Origin: UBA6183 sp943372215
Lineage (GTDB): Bacteria > Bacteroidota > Bacteroidia > UKL13-3
Length of the DNA stretch: 64,000 nt
Direction of reading: 5' to 3'
NCBI GenBank assembly: GCA_943372215.1
Contig: CALRXU020000009.1
Span: 124,001-188,000 of the forward strand
Shown here: in pieces, positions 14,608 to 24,129 of the stretch
Layout: every line of letters begins with the position of its first letter
How positions within the stretch are numbered: position 1 is the stretch's first letter
Notes under the pieces: model-generated
What the model saw: only the letters and a program-made list of their open reading frames with translations
Told to the model about the DNA's origin: nothing
Database searches by the model: none
Position numbers and translations under genes: made by a program

Positions 14608-16568
14608 TTATTTGCTGTACATTACTGTTGTTCAATCTTGTTGCTTTGGCGCAGCAAGACAGCCTCGTTTATCAATACTGGAAACGTGACCCAAATACAG
14701 ATGTGAACACCACAACCAGCAACCAAAAACAAGTGATTACCAAAGAGCAAATTTTGCTTAGCGGTTACACATTGTTAAGCGATGTATTGCAATTGATTGA
14801 TGCATGGACAATAAGCACATGGAATGGCGACCGATGGAATATGGTATCAAATGGGGTAGGCAATTACCAACAACAGAACTGGACCTTATTGTTGGATGGG
14901 GTTAAGATGGAGCTTATAAAACTGGATGCCCCCAATATTAATACCCTTGGTATTTCTGTAAATGATATTGAACGTATTGAAGTAATCAATACGGCTGGCA
15001 ATTATCTTGGTGAGTTTAATGACCGAGGCATTATTCATATCATTACCAAAAGGAACACCCCTGGATTCACTTACCGAGCCTACGGAAGTAATGGCAATGA
15101 AACCGGTGATCCGCACCTGAACGCCATCAATCAACTCAACTCAAATGTTCACGAATACGGAACTGTTTTGGGTAACTATTTAGGATTTAAAACCAAAAAG
15201 TGGAACATTCAAGTTTCTCAATATGCAAATAACTACTTCTATCGGGATACACGCGCACGCATTTACCCTTTGGTGAGTAGATACAACGCTAAGCCGGATA
15301 TGTTTAATACCATGTATGGTGGTAGGATGCTGGCAACCTATACATCCACAAAAAGCACCCACCAGTTAACATTCAATGCCAATCAAGCTGATGATGTGAT
15401 ACTGCCTGCCGGAATTTTTAATCCAATTACTGGAAAAAACAACTACTACAGTGTTGGTTATGCATTAAGATACCAATTAAGCAAAGGTATTTTGCAATAC
15501 AGGGGCAGTTATACCCACCGTTCTTTTGATGGTGATTTGCACCAAACATTAACCCATAGCCAATACCATCAAAATCATAACATCAGCTATTTACGTAACC
15601 GCAATTTGCGCACAGGAAACTACATTAAACAAATTGGACTTGAAGTTAACCATTTAATCACCTCTTTAAATGCTACTTCTCACCCAGATTATTTGATACG
15701 ACCTTATTATTCCATCACTTATCCGCTTACCGCAAAAAGCACGTTTTTTACAGATTTGTCCTTGGCAACCAATTTTCAGGACGTTATACCGAAACTTGCA
15801 TTAGGTTATTATAAACAGCCTACTATTCTTACCAACTGGAGCTTTATTGCTTCTTTTTCTCAACGCAATCAATTCGAAAACAATACCTATACCTACTTGC
15901 TTTCATTAAAAGACACCAACGGATTAGACTTATCAGATAACCTCTCATCATTGGCTACGGTTGATTATTTTTTCAACCTCAATGCAAGCAAATACTTTAA
16001 AATAAGCTATAACAGCGGATTAAAACACCTGAGTAATGATGTGCTGTTTAAACCCTTGCCAAGCGCAACTACCCCACCCTTTCTATTGAACACCATTCCT
16101 CAACTGTCTAATCAAACACGCTGGATAAACCGATTGAATTTGCACTACGATATGTTTAGGGGCACACAAGCCGATGTCAATTATTTTTTAATCAATACCA
16201 TAGGCAATAAATCGGAATTAAATAGGGCCATCCCTAAACATAAATTCACGTTGGTTATCACCCAAACATTACCCTCAAGGTTTTATTTGTGGATACGGTA
16301 TTATTACCAATCCAAAACCATTTTTGCCGATCCGCCCCTATTCGATCAACCTGTGTTAGCCGGAACAGCTAATACGTTTAGTACCTTAAAATCCCTACAC
16401 ACTGTTGATGCCGGAATTACTAAAAGGCTGCTAAAAGAGTACCTAATTATCAATATGTCTGTTCGCAACTTGTTTAACACCGTTGAAACATACCAACCCA
16501 GTGGTGCTGCATTTAACTTGCGCCTTTTTTTATCAGTACGAGCTAATATAAGTAGTTTTACCAAGTAA
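14595..16568 (+). CDS. TonB-dependent-receptor-like outer-membrane protein with plug domain
   Basis: A 657-residue protein with a signal peptide (residues 1-19, LVALAQ). A plug domain at about residues 45-155 includes ITKEQILLSGYTLLSDVLQ, LLLDGVKM, and the conserved VNDIERIEVINTAGNYLGEFNDRGIIHIITKR. A barrel of aromatic-ended strands follows, finishing NLRLFLSVRANISSF. It lacks the N-terminal carboxypeptidase-like domain common in SusC proteins and is short for a TonB receptor (usually 650-1000), though a barrel still fits. It starts inside the preceding barrel gene and has no SusD partner. It may import or export a small ligand; substrate unknown. Confidence 0.8.
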   Translation: MARIIICCTLLLFNLVALAQQDSLVYQYWKRDPNTDVNTTTSNQKQVITKEQILLSGYTLLSDVLQLIDAWTISTWNGDRWNMVSNGVGNYQQQNWTLLLDGVKMELIKLDAPNINTLGISVNDIERIEVINTAGNYLGEFNDRGIIHIITKRNTPGFTYRAYGSNGNETGDPHLNAINQLNSNVHEYGTVLGNYLGFKTKKWNIQVSQYANNYFYRDTRARIYPLVSRYNAKPDMFNTMYGGRMLATYTSTKSTHQLTFNANQADDVILPAGIFNPITGKNNYYSVGYALRYQLSKGILQYRGSYTHRSFDGDLHQTLTHSQYHQNHNISYLRNRNLRTGNYIKQIGLEVNHLITSLNATSHPDYLIRPYYSITYPLTAKSTFFTDLSLATNFQDVIPKLALGYYKQPTILTNWSFIASFSQRNQFENNTYTYLLSLKDTNGLDLSDNLSSLATVDYFFNLNASKYFKISYNSGLKHLSNDVLFKPLPSATTPPFLLNTIPQLSNQTRWINRLNLHYDMFRGTQADVNYFLINTIGNKSELNRAIPKHKFTLVITQTLPSRFYLWIRYYYQSKTIFADPPLFDQPVLAGTANTFSTLKSLHTVDAGITKRLLKEYLIINMSVRNLFNTVETYQPSGAAFNLRLFLSVRANISSFTK

Positions 16569-16593
16569 TGTAAATGCTTAACTTGCGCCTGTG

Positions 16594-17985
16594 ATGATTA
16601 CATTAACACATCCTATTTTTCCAGTTTTATCGTCACTGGCTAAACAAGAAACATATGTGGTTGGCGGTTACGTTCGTGACTTGTTGTTAAACCGAAACAG
16701 CAAAGATATTGATGTGGTGGTGGTTGGAAATGCATTAGAACTGGCACAACAACTTGCAGCAACAGACAAAAGATGTACTTGTTCCTTATTCAAAAATTTT
16801 GGTACAGCGCAAGTAAAACATCCTGATTGGGAGGTGGAGTTTGTAACCGCTCGCCAGGAAAGTTACACAAGCAATTCCCGCAAACCTACAGTTGAAACGG
16901 GAACTCTTGAACAGGACCAAAACAGAAGAGACTTTACCATAAATGCATTGGCGGTTAGCTTAAATGAAAACAATTACGGCACCTTAATTGATCCTTTTGA
17001 TGGCATTGGAGACCTGGAAAGGAAAATTATTCGCACCCCACTAAATCCTGATGTTACTTTTAGTGATGACCCATTGCGCATGCTCAGGGCCATTCGTTTT
17101 GCTACACAACTTCGTTTTGAGATTGAGTTTGAAACTTTTGAATCCATTAAACGCAATGCCCAACGCATCAGCATTATTTCGTATGAGCGCATTAGTGATG
17201 AGCTGAATAAAATGTTGCTTTCCCCAAAACCTAGCATAGGCTTTAACTTACTATTTGATAGTGGACTGCTAGCTATTATTTTTCCCGAATTAGCGGCCAT
17301 GCATGGTGTAGAAATTATCCAAAACAAAGGCCATAAAGACAATTTTTACCATACCTTGATGGTACTGGACAACATCAGTAAAGAAACGGAAAACCTTTGG
17401 CTAAGGTGGGCCGCCTTATTGCATGACATAGCCAAACCCGTTACCAAAAGGTTTGAGACGGGTACAGGCTGGACTTTTCATGGGCATGAAGACAAAGGCA
17501 GCAGAATGATTAAACGTATTTTTAATCATTTAAAATTACCTTTAAATGAGAAGCTTAAGTATGTAGAAAAAATGGTGGCTTTGCACCATAGGCCTAAAGT
17601 GTTGGCTGAAAGTGAAGTAACGGATAGTGCCATCAGGCGATTGGTTGTTGATGCAGGAGAAGATATTGATGACTTGTTTACTTTATGCAGGGCTGATATT
17701 ACCAGTAGGCACCAACAGAAGGTAGATTTATACCGAACAAAACTGGCTTATGTGCAACAATTGGTTCAGGATGTAACAGAGCGAGACCACCTGCGCAACT
17801 GGCAGCCTCCCATTACCGGAGAGGAAATAATGAAAACTTTTAACATAGGCCCAGGACGTGAGGTAGGTAAAATAAAAACCGAAATAAGGGAAGCCATTTT
17901 AGAAGGCACCGTACCCAACAATTATGACGATGCAAAGGCGTTTATGATAAATATTGGCATTGGGCTTGGGTTAAAACCAGTTTAA
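16594..17985 (+). CDS. CCA tRNA nucleotidyltransferase / poly(A) polymerase family protein with HD domain
   Basis: Adds or repairs the CCA end of tRNA. The 463 residues show the class II nucleotidyltransferase head: VVGGYVRDLLLNR with KDIDVVVVG (catalytic Asp pair), then TARQESY, RRDFTINALAVSL, and DDPLRMLRAIRFA for base recognition. The neck and body are followed by an HD phosphohydrolase-like segment (LRWAALLHDIAKPVTK and GHEDKGSRM). A GTG codon directly precedes the chosen ATG at 16594; either would work. The gene follows the TonB-plug gene by 25 bases. The M48 gene promoter is inside its last codons. Whether it adds CCA or A residues cannot be told from sequence alone. Confidence 0.93.
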   Translation: MITLTHPIFPVLSSLAKQETYVVGGYVRDLLLNRNSKDIDVVVVGNALELAQQLAATDKRCTCSLFKNFGTAQVKHPDWEVEFVTARQESYTSNSRKPTVETGTLEQDQNRRDFTINALAVSLNENNYGTLIDPFDGIGDLERKIIRTPLNPDVTFSDDPLRMLRAIRFATQLRFEIEFETFESIKRNAQRISIISYERISDELNKMLLSPKPSIGFNLLFDSGLLAIIFPELAAMHGVEIIQNKGHKDNFYHTLMVLDNISKETENLWLRWAALLHDIAKPVTKRFETGTGWTFHGHEDKGSRMIKRIFNHLKLPLNEKLKYVEKMVALHHRPKVLAESEVTDSAIRRLVVDAGEDIDDLFTLCRADITSRHQQKVDLYRTKLAYVQQLVQDVTERDHLRNWQPPITGEEIMKTFNIGPGREVGKIKTEIREAILEGTVPNNYDDAKAFMINIGIGLGLKPV

Positions 17986-17996
17986 GCTTACTTTTG
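17965..17996 (+). promoter_or_regulatory. sigma-A promoter of the M48 protease gene
   Basis: CTTG (17965-17968), 20-base spacer, TACTTTTG (17989-17996). The RNA start is predicted near 18002, about 15 bases before the ATG at 18017. The -33 part lies inside the end of the preceding coding region. Confidence 0.6.
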
Positions 17997-18016
17997 TAAC
18001 TCAACACATTAAAGAC

Positions 18017-18850
18017 ATGAATATTAAACTTTCCATATTGGTATTGACATCAGCATTGGTGCTTGCAGCTTGCGGCAATGATAAAGATGATGATTTTAAA
18101 GACAATTGCGGAGGAAAAGCACCAGGTGGCGCAGCTGCTCTATTAATGTCCATACAAGATGATATTAGATTGGGGCAATCATCTGTTGCGCAAATAGAGG
18201 CTGACCCAACCACTTACCCAATATTGGATTCGGCTACCAACTCAGTGGCTTACGGACATATATACCGCATACGCGATAATATTTTAAACTCAGGAAAGGT
18301 GTATTACAAAAACGAGTTTCCTTGGAGGATAAAAATTATTAAGGATGACAATACGTTAAATGCTTTTTGTACACCAGGGGGTTACATTTACGTGTATACT
18401 GGTATTATTAAGTACTTGGATAACGAAACCCAGCTGGCTGGTGTAATGGGCCACGAAATTGCACATGCCGACAGAAGACATAGTGCCAATCAAATGGTGA
18501 AGCAATATGGCTTGCAAATACTACTTGATATTTTGAGTGGAGGAAACCCTTCTCAATTGGCACAGATTGGCGCACAACTAATTGCGCTTAAGTTTAGCCG
18601 TTCTGATGAAACAGAGGCTGATGACTACAGTGTACGCTACTTACTTGGCACAGAATATGATGCTCAAGGAGCCAAATACTTTTTCCAAAAAATTGGAGGT
18701 TCGTCTCAAGTTCCACAATTTTTAAGCACTCACCCCAATCCGGATAATAGGGTGATAAATATTGAGGAAACTTGGAAATGTTTGGGAAGTGGCGGAAACA
18801 CGGCAACGTTTGACCAGCGCTACCAGCAATTTAAAAGCAGTTTACCTTAA
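18017..18850 (+). CDS. M48 family zinc metalloprotease, lipoprotein
   Basis: A 277-residue envelope protease. The signal ends in a lipobox (LVLAAC, Cys19) followed by an Asp-rich stretch. The zinc site is His146-Glu147-x2-His150 in MGHEIAHADRRH, with the third ligand Glu200 in SDETEADDYS, the gluzincin arrangement of M48. LSTHPNPDNRV near the C-terminus is the family's usual substrate-cleft motif. Relatives (BepA/LoiP-like) degrade misassembled outer-membrane proteins, so a periplasmic quality-control role is plausible. It has its own promoter. No TPR repeats follow, unlike BepA. A 218-base gap with nothing recognisable but an A/T-rich tract precedes the sigma factor gene. Confidence 0.92.
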   Translation: MNIKLSILVLTSALVLAACGNDKDDDFKDNCGGKAPGGAAALLMSIQDDIRLGQSSVAQIEADPTTYPILDSATNSVAYGHIYRIRDNILNSGKVYYKNEFPWRIKIIKDDNTLNAFCTPGGYIYVYTGIIKYLDNETQLAGVMGHEIAHADRRHSANQMVKQYGLQILLDILSGGNPSQLAQIGAQLIALKFSRSDETEADDYSVRYLLGTEYDAQGAKYFFQKIGGSSQVPQFLSTHPNPDNRVINIEETWKCLGSGGNTATFDQRYQQFKSSLP

Positions 18851-19068
18851 AACCTAGCCTTTAGGTCTTACCCACCTTACGTTTTCTTACAATTTTAATA
18901 CTGCGGTATATCAGATTGGATTGGCATTGTACCAAGCTGATTGTATTGAACCTTTGAGGCACTTTAGACACTCCTTTGGTATAGACTATTTTTTTTGTTT
19001 TGTAAAAATACTTGGGTACAAAGCAACCATAATATAAAAACAAGAGTCTTGTAAATAATACTACCCAA

Positions 19069-19626
19069 TTGGAACGCATTAAAGAATTAGCTGAAAGTGA
19101 GCTTATTCAACAATGTTTGAATAATCATGTACTGGCTCAAAATGAGCTGTACCGGAGGTTTGCGGGAAAAATGATGGGAGTTTGTATGCGTTATGCAAAA
19201 AATCGGGATGATGCAAAGGATATTTTACAAGATGCATTTGTCCGGGTTTACTTAAACCTCAAATCATATAGAGGGCAAGGTTCATTTGAAGGCTGGATTA
19301 AACGTATCATGATTAATACTGCCATAAAACACTATAGAAAAAATTTAAAGTTTATCGGAAATACTGACATAGAAGCTGCATACGATGTGGGTTTTGACAA
19401 TGGCATTATTTCTAAAATGGCGGTAAATGAGTTGATGGGGTTGGTTCAAAAACTACCTGACGGATACCGGACCATTTTTAACTTATATGCGATAGAGGGT
19501 TACCAGCATAACGAAATTGGTGAGTTGCTTGGCATTTCGGAAGGAACTTCTAAATCGCAACTGGCTCGTTCCAGGAATTATTTAATAAAGCTAATACAAG
19601 GGAATAACTCAGCAATACATTTATGA
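19069..19626 (+). CDS. ECF RNA polymerase sigma factor
   Basis: A 185-residue extracytoplasmic-function sigma factor. Region 2 covers about residues 25-95 (YRRFAGKMMGVCMRYAKNRDDAKDILQDAFVRVYLNL, FEGWIKRIMINTAIKHYR). Region 4 covers about 125-178 (LVQKLPDGYRTIFNLYAIEGYQHNEIGELLGISEGTSKSQLARSR). The start is probably the TTG at 19069: the frame is closed by TAA 39 bases upstream and no ATG occurs before region 2. The stop overlaps the start of the next gene (ATGA, 19623-19626), so the sigma factor and the membrane protein behind it are translationally coupled, the usual layout for an ECF sigma and its regulator. Its target promoters are unknown. Confidence 0.94.
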   Translation: MERIKELAESELIQQCLNNHVLAQNELYRRFAGKMMGVCMRYAKNRDDAKDILQDAFVRVYLNLKSYRGQGSFEGWIKRIMINTAIKHYRKNLKFIGNTDIEAAYDVGFDNGIISKMAVNELMGLVQKLPDGYRTIFNLYAIEGYQHNEIGELLGISEGTSKSQLARSRNYLIKLIQGNNSAIHL

Positions 19627-21278
19627 ATACCGAGAAAATAAATAGATTTGATGAGCTGATGCGGGAAAAACTAAATAGCTACGAAGCAGAGCCAGATATG
19701 GATTTGCTGGTAGAGATACATGCCCGTAAAAACAGGTTTTTAACTTATAGAAACCTGTACAAACTCATTATTCTTCTGGCCCTACTTGGTGCCGGTACTT
19801 TGGGAGGATACTACATCTCCAACTTAACAGCTACTCAACCTGCTAAATCAAACACCAAACCGTACCTCAATCAGCAGGATATCCCTTTTATACAGTCTCA
19901 ACAACAGCAATCTGAAAAACCCATAAGCCAATCCTACATCAACTCGGAGATGTATGGAGATGCTCCAAAAATGGTTGTTCAAAGTTCTTCATCTTTCAAC
20001 CAAGGCCTTCAACCACAAATCGCTTTATATCATTCCTCTGCAAGTGCACCACATTTATCTGATGGTACGCAACCTAAACAATTAACCGCTAGCCATACTC
20101 AACCCGTAAATGTTGACTCAAAAACGGCTGTGGCAGTTAGTGAGAATGTGTCGGACGAAAAGCCGGAGGGAGCAGAAAAAGGCCATGCATTGTGCAATGC
20201 CATATTTACTTTTTATAGCAATTATGATGAGTCTATTCAATTCACACCTCAAGCACAATCGGATGAAGGGCTTAAGCTGACCTGGAATTTTGGTGATGGT
20301 ACTGAAAGCCATAAAAACAACCCGAAACATGTTTATGCAAAGCCAGGTGACTATGCGGTTACATTAACCGTAACCAATAAGCGCAATTCTTGTAAAGCTG
20401 AATACGCGCAACTTGTAAAAATTAGCCAAACGGCCGAACTTACCACAACCAATGTGAGTGGAACTGTATTTGCAGATGCTGAATATGCCAATAAACTACA
20501 AGTAGATTTATTAGAATACAACTACCGCACCAATGCTTATGAATGGGTGCAAAGTACTTTTACCAATACAAAAGGTTATTATGAGTTTAGCGAGGTAACT
20601 GCGGGAAGTTATATTATTGCAACTGCATCTTACAAAAACTACCTGCCTACTTTTTATGGCAACAACACGGATAGAAACTACGCCACTACCCTGTCTGTTT
20701 TTGCCCAAGATTATAGCGATTTAAGAGGTTATGATATTCAATTGGTTTCAAACCCATGGACTGATAATACCAGGACAAGCAATATTGATACCTCAAAAAC
20801 CATTTTATTGGTGTTTGATGAAAACAACAATCCAGTAGCATCCATTGAGGTAAGTAAAAATGGAACAATAGGTTCTGGTAATCTGCCTGATGGTAACTAC
20901 AAATTGGTAAACCCAGCTACTGGAGAGTCTGCTGGTGATTTGGAAGTGGGCAAAGGCAAATCTAAAATAAAAACGCCTGATGCGGCTGGTATCGGAAGCG
21001 GCAACAACGCTAGCGTACAAAGCCAACTTTCACTTATGCCAAACCCGGCTTCACTTTCAGTAAATGTTGGATTAAGCAATGCAGAAAATACGAGTATTGA
21101 AATCACTATTATCAATACTCAGGGTGCTGTGATTAAACGCCAAATTATTCCAGCTGGTAACCAAAGTAACAACATTGATATTAGCGATTTATCAGCAGGA
21201 AACTATTATGTTATAGCCAAACAAAACGGTGTTACCACCACAAAAACACTGGTAAAAAGTATCGATAACAGTAAATAG
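19623..21278 (+). CDS. membrane-anchored PKD protein with T9SS sorting domain, candidate anti-sigma regulator
   Basis: The 551 residues fall into five parts. (1) A charged cytosolic N-terminus of about 45 residues (FDELMREKLNSYEAEPDMDL), resembling the sigma-facing segment of Bacteroidota membrane anti-sigma proteins. (2) One transmembrane helix, about 47-66. (3) A Gln/Ser/Pro-rich linker. (4) A PKD domain around residues 190-270 with WNFGDGT (Trp221), then a prealbumin-like domain (SGTVFADAEY...GYYEFSEVTAGSYII). (5) A type A T9SS C-terminal domain (about 469-551: LMPNPASLSVNV...ISDLSAGNYYV). It overlaps the ECF sigma gene by four bases. A T9SS domain on a protein with an internal membrane anchor rather than a cleavable signal is unusual. 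The anti-sigma role is inferred from order and topology. Confidence 0.8.
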   Translation: MNTEKINRFDELMREKLNSYEAEPDMDLLVEIHARKNRFLTYRNLYKLIILLALLGAGTLGGYYISNLTATQPAKSNTKPYLNQQDIPFIQSQQQQSEKPISQSYINSEMYGDAPKMVVQSSSSFNQGLQPQIALYHSSASAPHLSDGTQPKQLTASHTQPVNVDSKTAVAVSENVSDEKPEGAEKGHALCNAIFTFYSNYDESIQFTPQAQSDEGLKLTWNFGDGTESHKNNPKHVYAKPGDYAVTLTVTNKRNSCKAEYAQLVKISQTAELTTTNVSGTVFADAEYANKLQVDLLEYNYRTNAYEWVQSTFTNTKGYYEFSEVTAGSYIIATASYKNYLPTFYGNNTDRNYATTLSVFAQDYSDLRGYDIQLVSNPWTDNTRTSNIDTSKTILLVFDENNNPVASIEVSKNGTIGSGNLPDGNYKLVNPATGESAGDLEVGKGKSKIKTPDAAGIGSGNNASVQSQLSLMPNPASLSVNVGLSNAENTSIEITIINTQGAVIKRQIIPAGNQSNNIDISDLSAGNYYVIAKQNGVTTTKTLVKSIDNSK

Positions 21279-21298
21279 TTATTGGTTGATTAAGTGTT

Positions 21299-21330
21299 AT
21301 GCCAACCCCAAAAGGGTTGGCATTTTTTTT
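21299..21330 (+). terminator. terminator of the sigma/PKD unit
   Basis: ATGCCAACCC (21299-21308)/GGGTTGGCAT (21314-21323) with a CAAAA loop and eight T. It overlaps the stop codon of the convergent valS gene. Confidence 0.93.
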
Positions 21331-24031
21331 ATAGTCCGGTTAGGCTATTTTTAAGTACCTCTATTTTGGCCACGGCATCTGCTTTTTTCTGGCGTTCTTT
21401 CTCAATAAGCTCAGGTTTGGCATTGGCCATAAACTTCTCGTTGTTCAATTTGGCATCAACTGATTTCATAAAACCTTCTAAGTATTCAATTTCTTTACTT
21501 ACCTTGTTTTTCTCTGCTTCAACATCAACTTCCAAATTCAAAAACGCATAAACTTCATCGGTGCTTACTGTTATTAAAACAGCTTGCTCCTGTTTGGTGC
21601 TTACAAATGTAATGGCCCCGATATTAGCCAGTTTTTTAATGAGAAAAATATAGGGCTGGTACTGTTGCTCATCAGTTGTTTTTATTGCTATATCAAACGT
21701 TTGTTTAGGGCTTAAGCCTTTGCTGTTGCGTAAATTACGCACCTGTTGTATTAGCTCAAATGTTACTTGTAAGTTTATTCCGTTTGCTTCCTTTTGCGCA
21801 TTTGAAACTAACGGATAAGTAGCCACACATATTGATGCTTGCTGGTTTCTTGGGGTTAAATTTTGCCAAATCTCTTCGGTAATAAATGGCATAAATGGAT
21901 GCAACAAACGCATGAGTTCATCAAAAAACGCAATGGTTTGTTCGTACGTTGACTGATTAAGTGGGGAACCATATTCTGGCTTAATCATTTCTAAATACCA
22001 TGCACAGAAATCGTCCCAAATCAGTTTGTACATGCTCATTAATACTTCACTGAGTTTGTAGTCGCTGTACTTTTCTTCAATTTCTGTATATGCTTCATTT
22101 AATTTGCCTCTAAACCAACTTGCGCTAATTTGGTTGCTTTCCAATACTTCTGCATTAAACTCGGTATCAGGTTTAACTTCCAAGCCTTTAATAAGCCTAA
22201 ACGCATTCCATATTTTATTGGCAAAGTTTCTGCCTTGCTCTACTTGGCTTTCATCAAACAAAATATCATTACCAGCAGGTGAGCTCAGGAGCATTCCCAT
22301 ACGCACGCCATCTGCACCATATTGCTTTATCAAATCCAAAGGATCAGGTGAGTTGCCCAATGATTTGCTCATTTTTCTGCGTTGCTTATCCCTAACAATA
22401 CCGGTGTAATACACATTGTTAAAAGGCTTCTCTCCCATCCACTCATAGCCAGCCATAATCATACGGGCTACCCAAAAAAACATAATTTCAGGTGCAGTAA
22501 CCAAATCATTGGTTGGATAGTAGTATTTGATGTCTGCGTTATCCTTGCTAACCAACCCATTCTCCATTTTCTCAAATCCATCAAACACACTAATAGGCCA
22601 CAACCACGAGCTAAACCAAGTGTCTACCACATCTTCATCTTGTTTTAAATCGGCAATGGTTAGTGTTGTTTGCGCATCTTTATTGGTAAATTGAACCAAT
22701 GCTTCTGCAGCAGTTTTAGCCACCACAAAATCACCATTTGGCGCATACCAAGCTGGTATTTGCTGGCCCCACCACAATTGTCGGCTAATGCACCAATCTT
22801 TAATGTTTTCAATCCAGTGTTTGTAGGTGTTTTTCATGTTGGCTGGATGAAACTTGATTTCATCATCCATCACAGCATCTAAAACCTGCGGATTTTTGGC
22901 CACAAATTTCTTCATATCAACCCACCATTGCAAGGTTAACCGAGGCTCAATCACCGCTCCTGTTCTTTCGCTGGTGCCAACTTGGTTTTTATACTCTTCA
23001 ACCTTAACAATGTGTCCGGCTTCTTCTAGATCTATGGCAATTTGTTTTCTTACAGCAAACCTATCTAACCCAATGTAACGAGGGTCTCCTGCTTGTTCAT
23101 TTAAAAAACCATCTTCATTTAAAATATCAATTACTTCCAGGTTGTACTTTTTACCCAACTCATAATCATTTTTATCATGGGCCGGTGTAACCTTTAAACA
23201 GCCTGTACCAAAATCCATGGCTACGTATTCATCGGCAATAATTTGTACGGCCCTATTTGTAAAAGGAACCAATACTTTTTTTCCGATAAGGTGTTTAAAT
23301 CTCTCATCGTTCGGATTTACACAAATGCCTGTATCGGCCAAAATGGTTTCAGGCCTTGTGGTTGCAATAACAATGTAGTTGTTTGATGCTGATTGATCAT
23401 TTGTTTGGTCAGCTAAAAAATACTTGATGTAATAGAGTTTGCTGTTTACATCTTTAAATATTACTTCTTCATCGCTTAGTGCTGTTTTGCCCTGAGGGTC
23501 CCAGTTTACCATGCGCAGCTCACGGTAGATGAGTCCTTTGTTGTATAAATCAATAAAAGTGTCAATTACGGCTTCGCTTAGTTTGGGCTCCATGGTAAAG
23601 CGTGTTCTGCTCCAATCGCAACTGGCGCCTAGCTTTTCAAGTTGCTTTAAGATAATCCCTCCATATTTTTCTTTCCATTCCCAAGCGTATGCTAAAAACT
23701 CTTCGCGGCTTAAATCAGATTTTTTTATTCCTTTTTCACGCAACATTTGCACCACCTTTGCCTCGGTTGCAATGGAGGCATGGTCAGTACCTGCAACCCA
23801 AAGGGCATTTTTGCCTTGCATACGGGCTTTGCGGATAAGTACATCTTGTATGGTATTATTAAGCATGTGGCCCATGTGCAATACACCTGTTACATTTGGT
23901 GGTGGTATTACAATGGTATAAGGTTCACGCCCATCGGGCTTGCTCTCAAAGTATTTATTGGTAAGCCAATAGCTGTACCATTTCTCTTCAATTTGTTGTG
24001 GGGTATATGTTTTTGCTATATCAGTGCTCAT
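21329..24031 (-). CDS. valS: valine--tRNA ligase
   Basis: Charges tRNA-Val with valine and edits threonine. At 900 residues it has the normal length. The class Ia HIGH signature is HMGHML after PPPNVTGVL near residues 45-57, and the KMSKS loop is exact at residues 553-557. The editing (CP1) domain includes TTRPETILADTGICVNP and ATDFGTGCLK-like DFGTGCLKVTPAHD. The anticodon-binding domain and a C-terminal coiled coil (EVDVEAEKNKVSKEIEYLEGFMKSVDAKLNNEKFM) close the protein. It is transcribed alone; a terminator separates it from rplS upstream. Confidence 0.98.
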   Translation of the reverse strand: MSTDIAKTYTPQQIEEKWYSYWLTNKYFESKPDGREPYTIVIPPPNVTGVLHMGHMLNNTIQDVLIRKARMQGKNALWVAGTDHASIATEAKVVQMLREKGIKKSDLSREEFLAYAWEWKEKYGGIILKQLEKLGASCDWSRTRFTMEPKLSEAVIDTFIDLYNKGLIYRELRMVNWDPQGKTALSDEEVIFKDVNSKLYYIKYFLADQTNDQSASNNYIVIATTRPETILADTGICVNPNDERFKHLIGKKVLVPFTNRAVQIIADEYVAMDFGTGCLKVTPAHDKNDYELGKKYNLEVIDILNEDGFLNEQAGDPRYIGLDRFAVRKQIAIDLEEAGHIVKVEEYKNQVGTSERTGAVIEPRLTLQWWVDMKKFVAKNPQVLDAVMDDEIKFHPANMKNTYKHWIENIKDWCISRQLWWGQQIPAWYAPNGDFVVAKTAAEALVQFTNKDAQTTLTIADLKQDEDVVDTWFSSWLWPISVFDGFEKMENGLVSKDNADIKYYYPTNDLVTAPEIMFFWVARMIMAGYEWMGEKPFNNVYYTGIVRDKQRRKMSKSLGNSPDPLDLIKQYGADGVRMGMLLSSPAGNDILFDESQVEQGRNFANKIWNAFRLIKGLEVKPDTEFNAEVLESNQISASWFRGKLNEAYTEIEEKYSDYKLSEVLMSMYKLIWDDFCAWYLEMIKPEYGSPLNQSTYEQTIAFFDELMRLLHPFMPFITEEIWQNLTPRNQQASICVATYPLVSNAQKEANGINLQVTFELIQQVRNLRNSKGLSPKQTFDIAIKTTDEQQYQPYIFLIKKLANIGAITFVSTKQEQAVLITVSTDEVYAFLNLEVDVEAEKNKVSKEIEYLEGFMKSVDAKLNNEKFMANAKPELIEKERQKKADAVAKIEVLKNSLTGL

Positions 24032-24079
24032 TGTGTTGCAAAATAATAGTGGTTGATGTAATAATAAAGCTTAAAAAAC

Positions 24080-24115
24080 AAAAAGCCCCGAATCGCATGC
24101 GAACCGGGGCTTTTT
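24080..24115 (-). terminator. terminator of rplS (bidirectional)
   Basis: 11-bp stem AAAAAGCCCCG (24080-24090)/CGGGGCTTTTT (24105-24115). The loop contains its own palindrome TCGCATGCGA (24093-24102). On the minus strand TTTTT is followed by GTTTTTTAAG. It separates rplS from valS. Confidence 0.92.
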
Positions 24116-24129
24116 CAAGTATGAAAAAA

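Noticed and set aside
18861..19079. 72-codon minus-strand frame between M48 and the sigma factor
   Set aside because: No start signals, overlaps the sigma start, composition like random AT-rich DNA.
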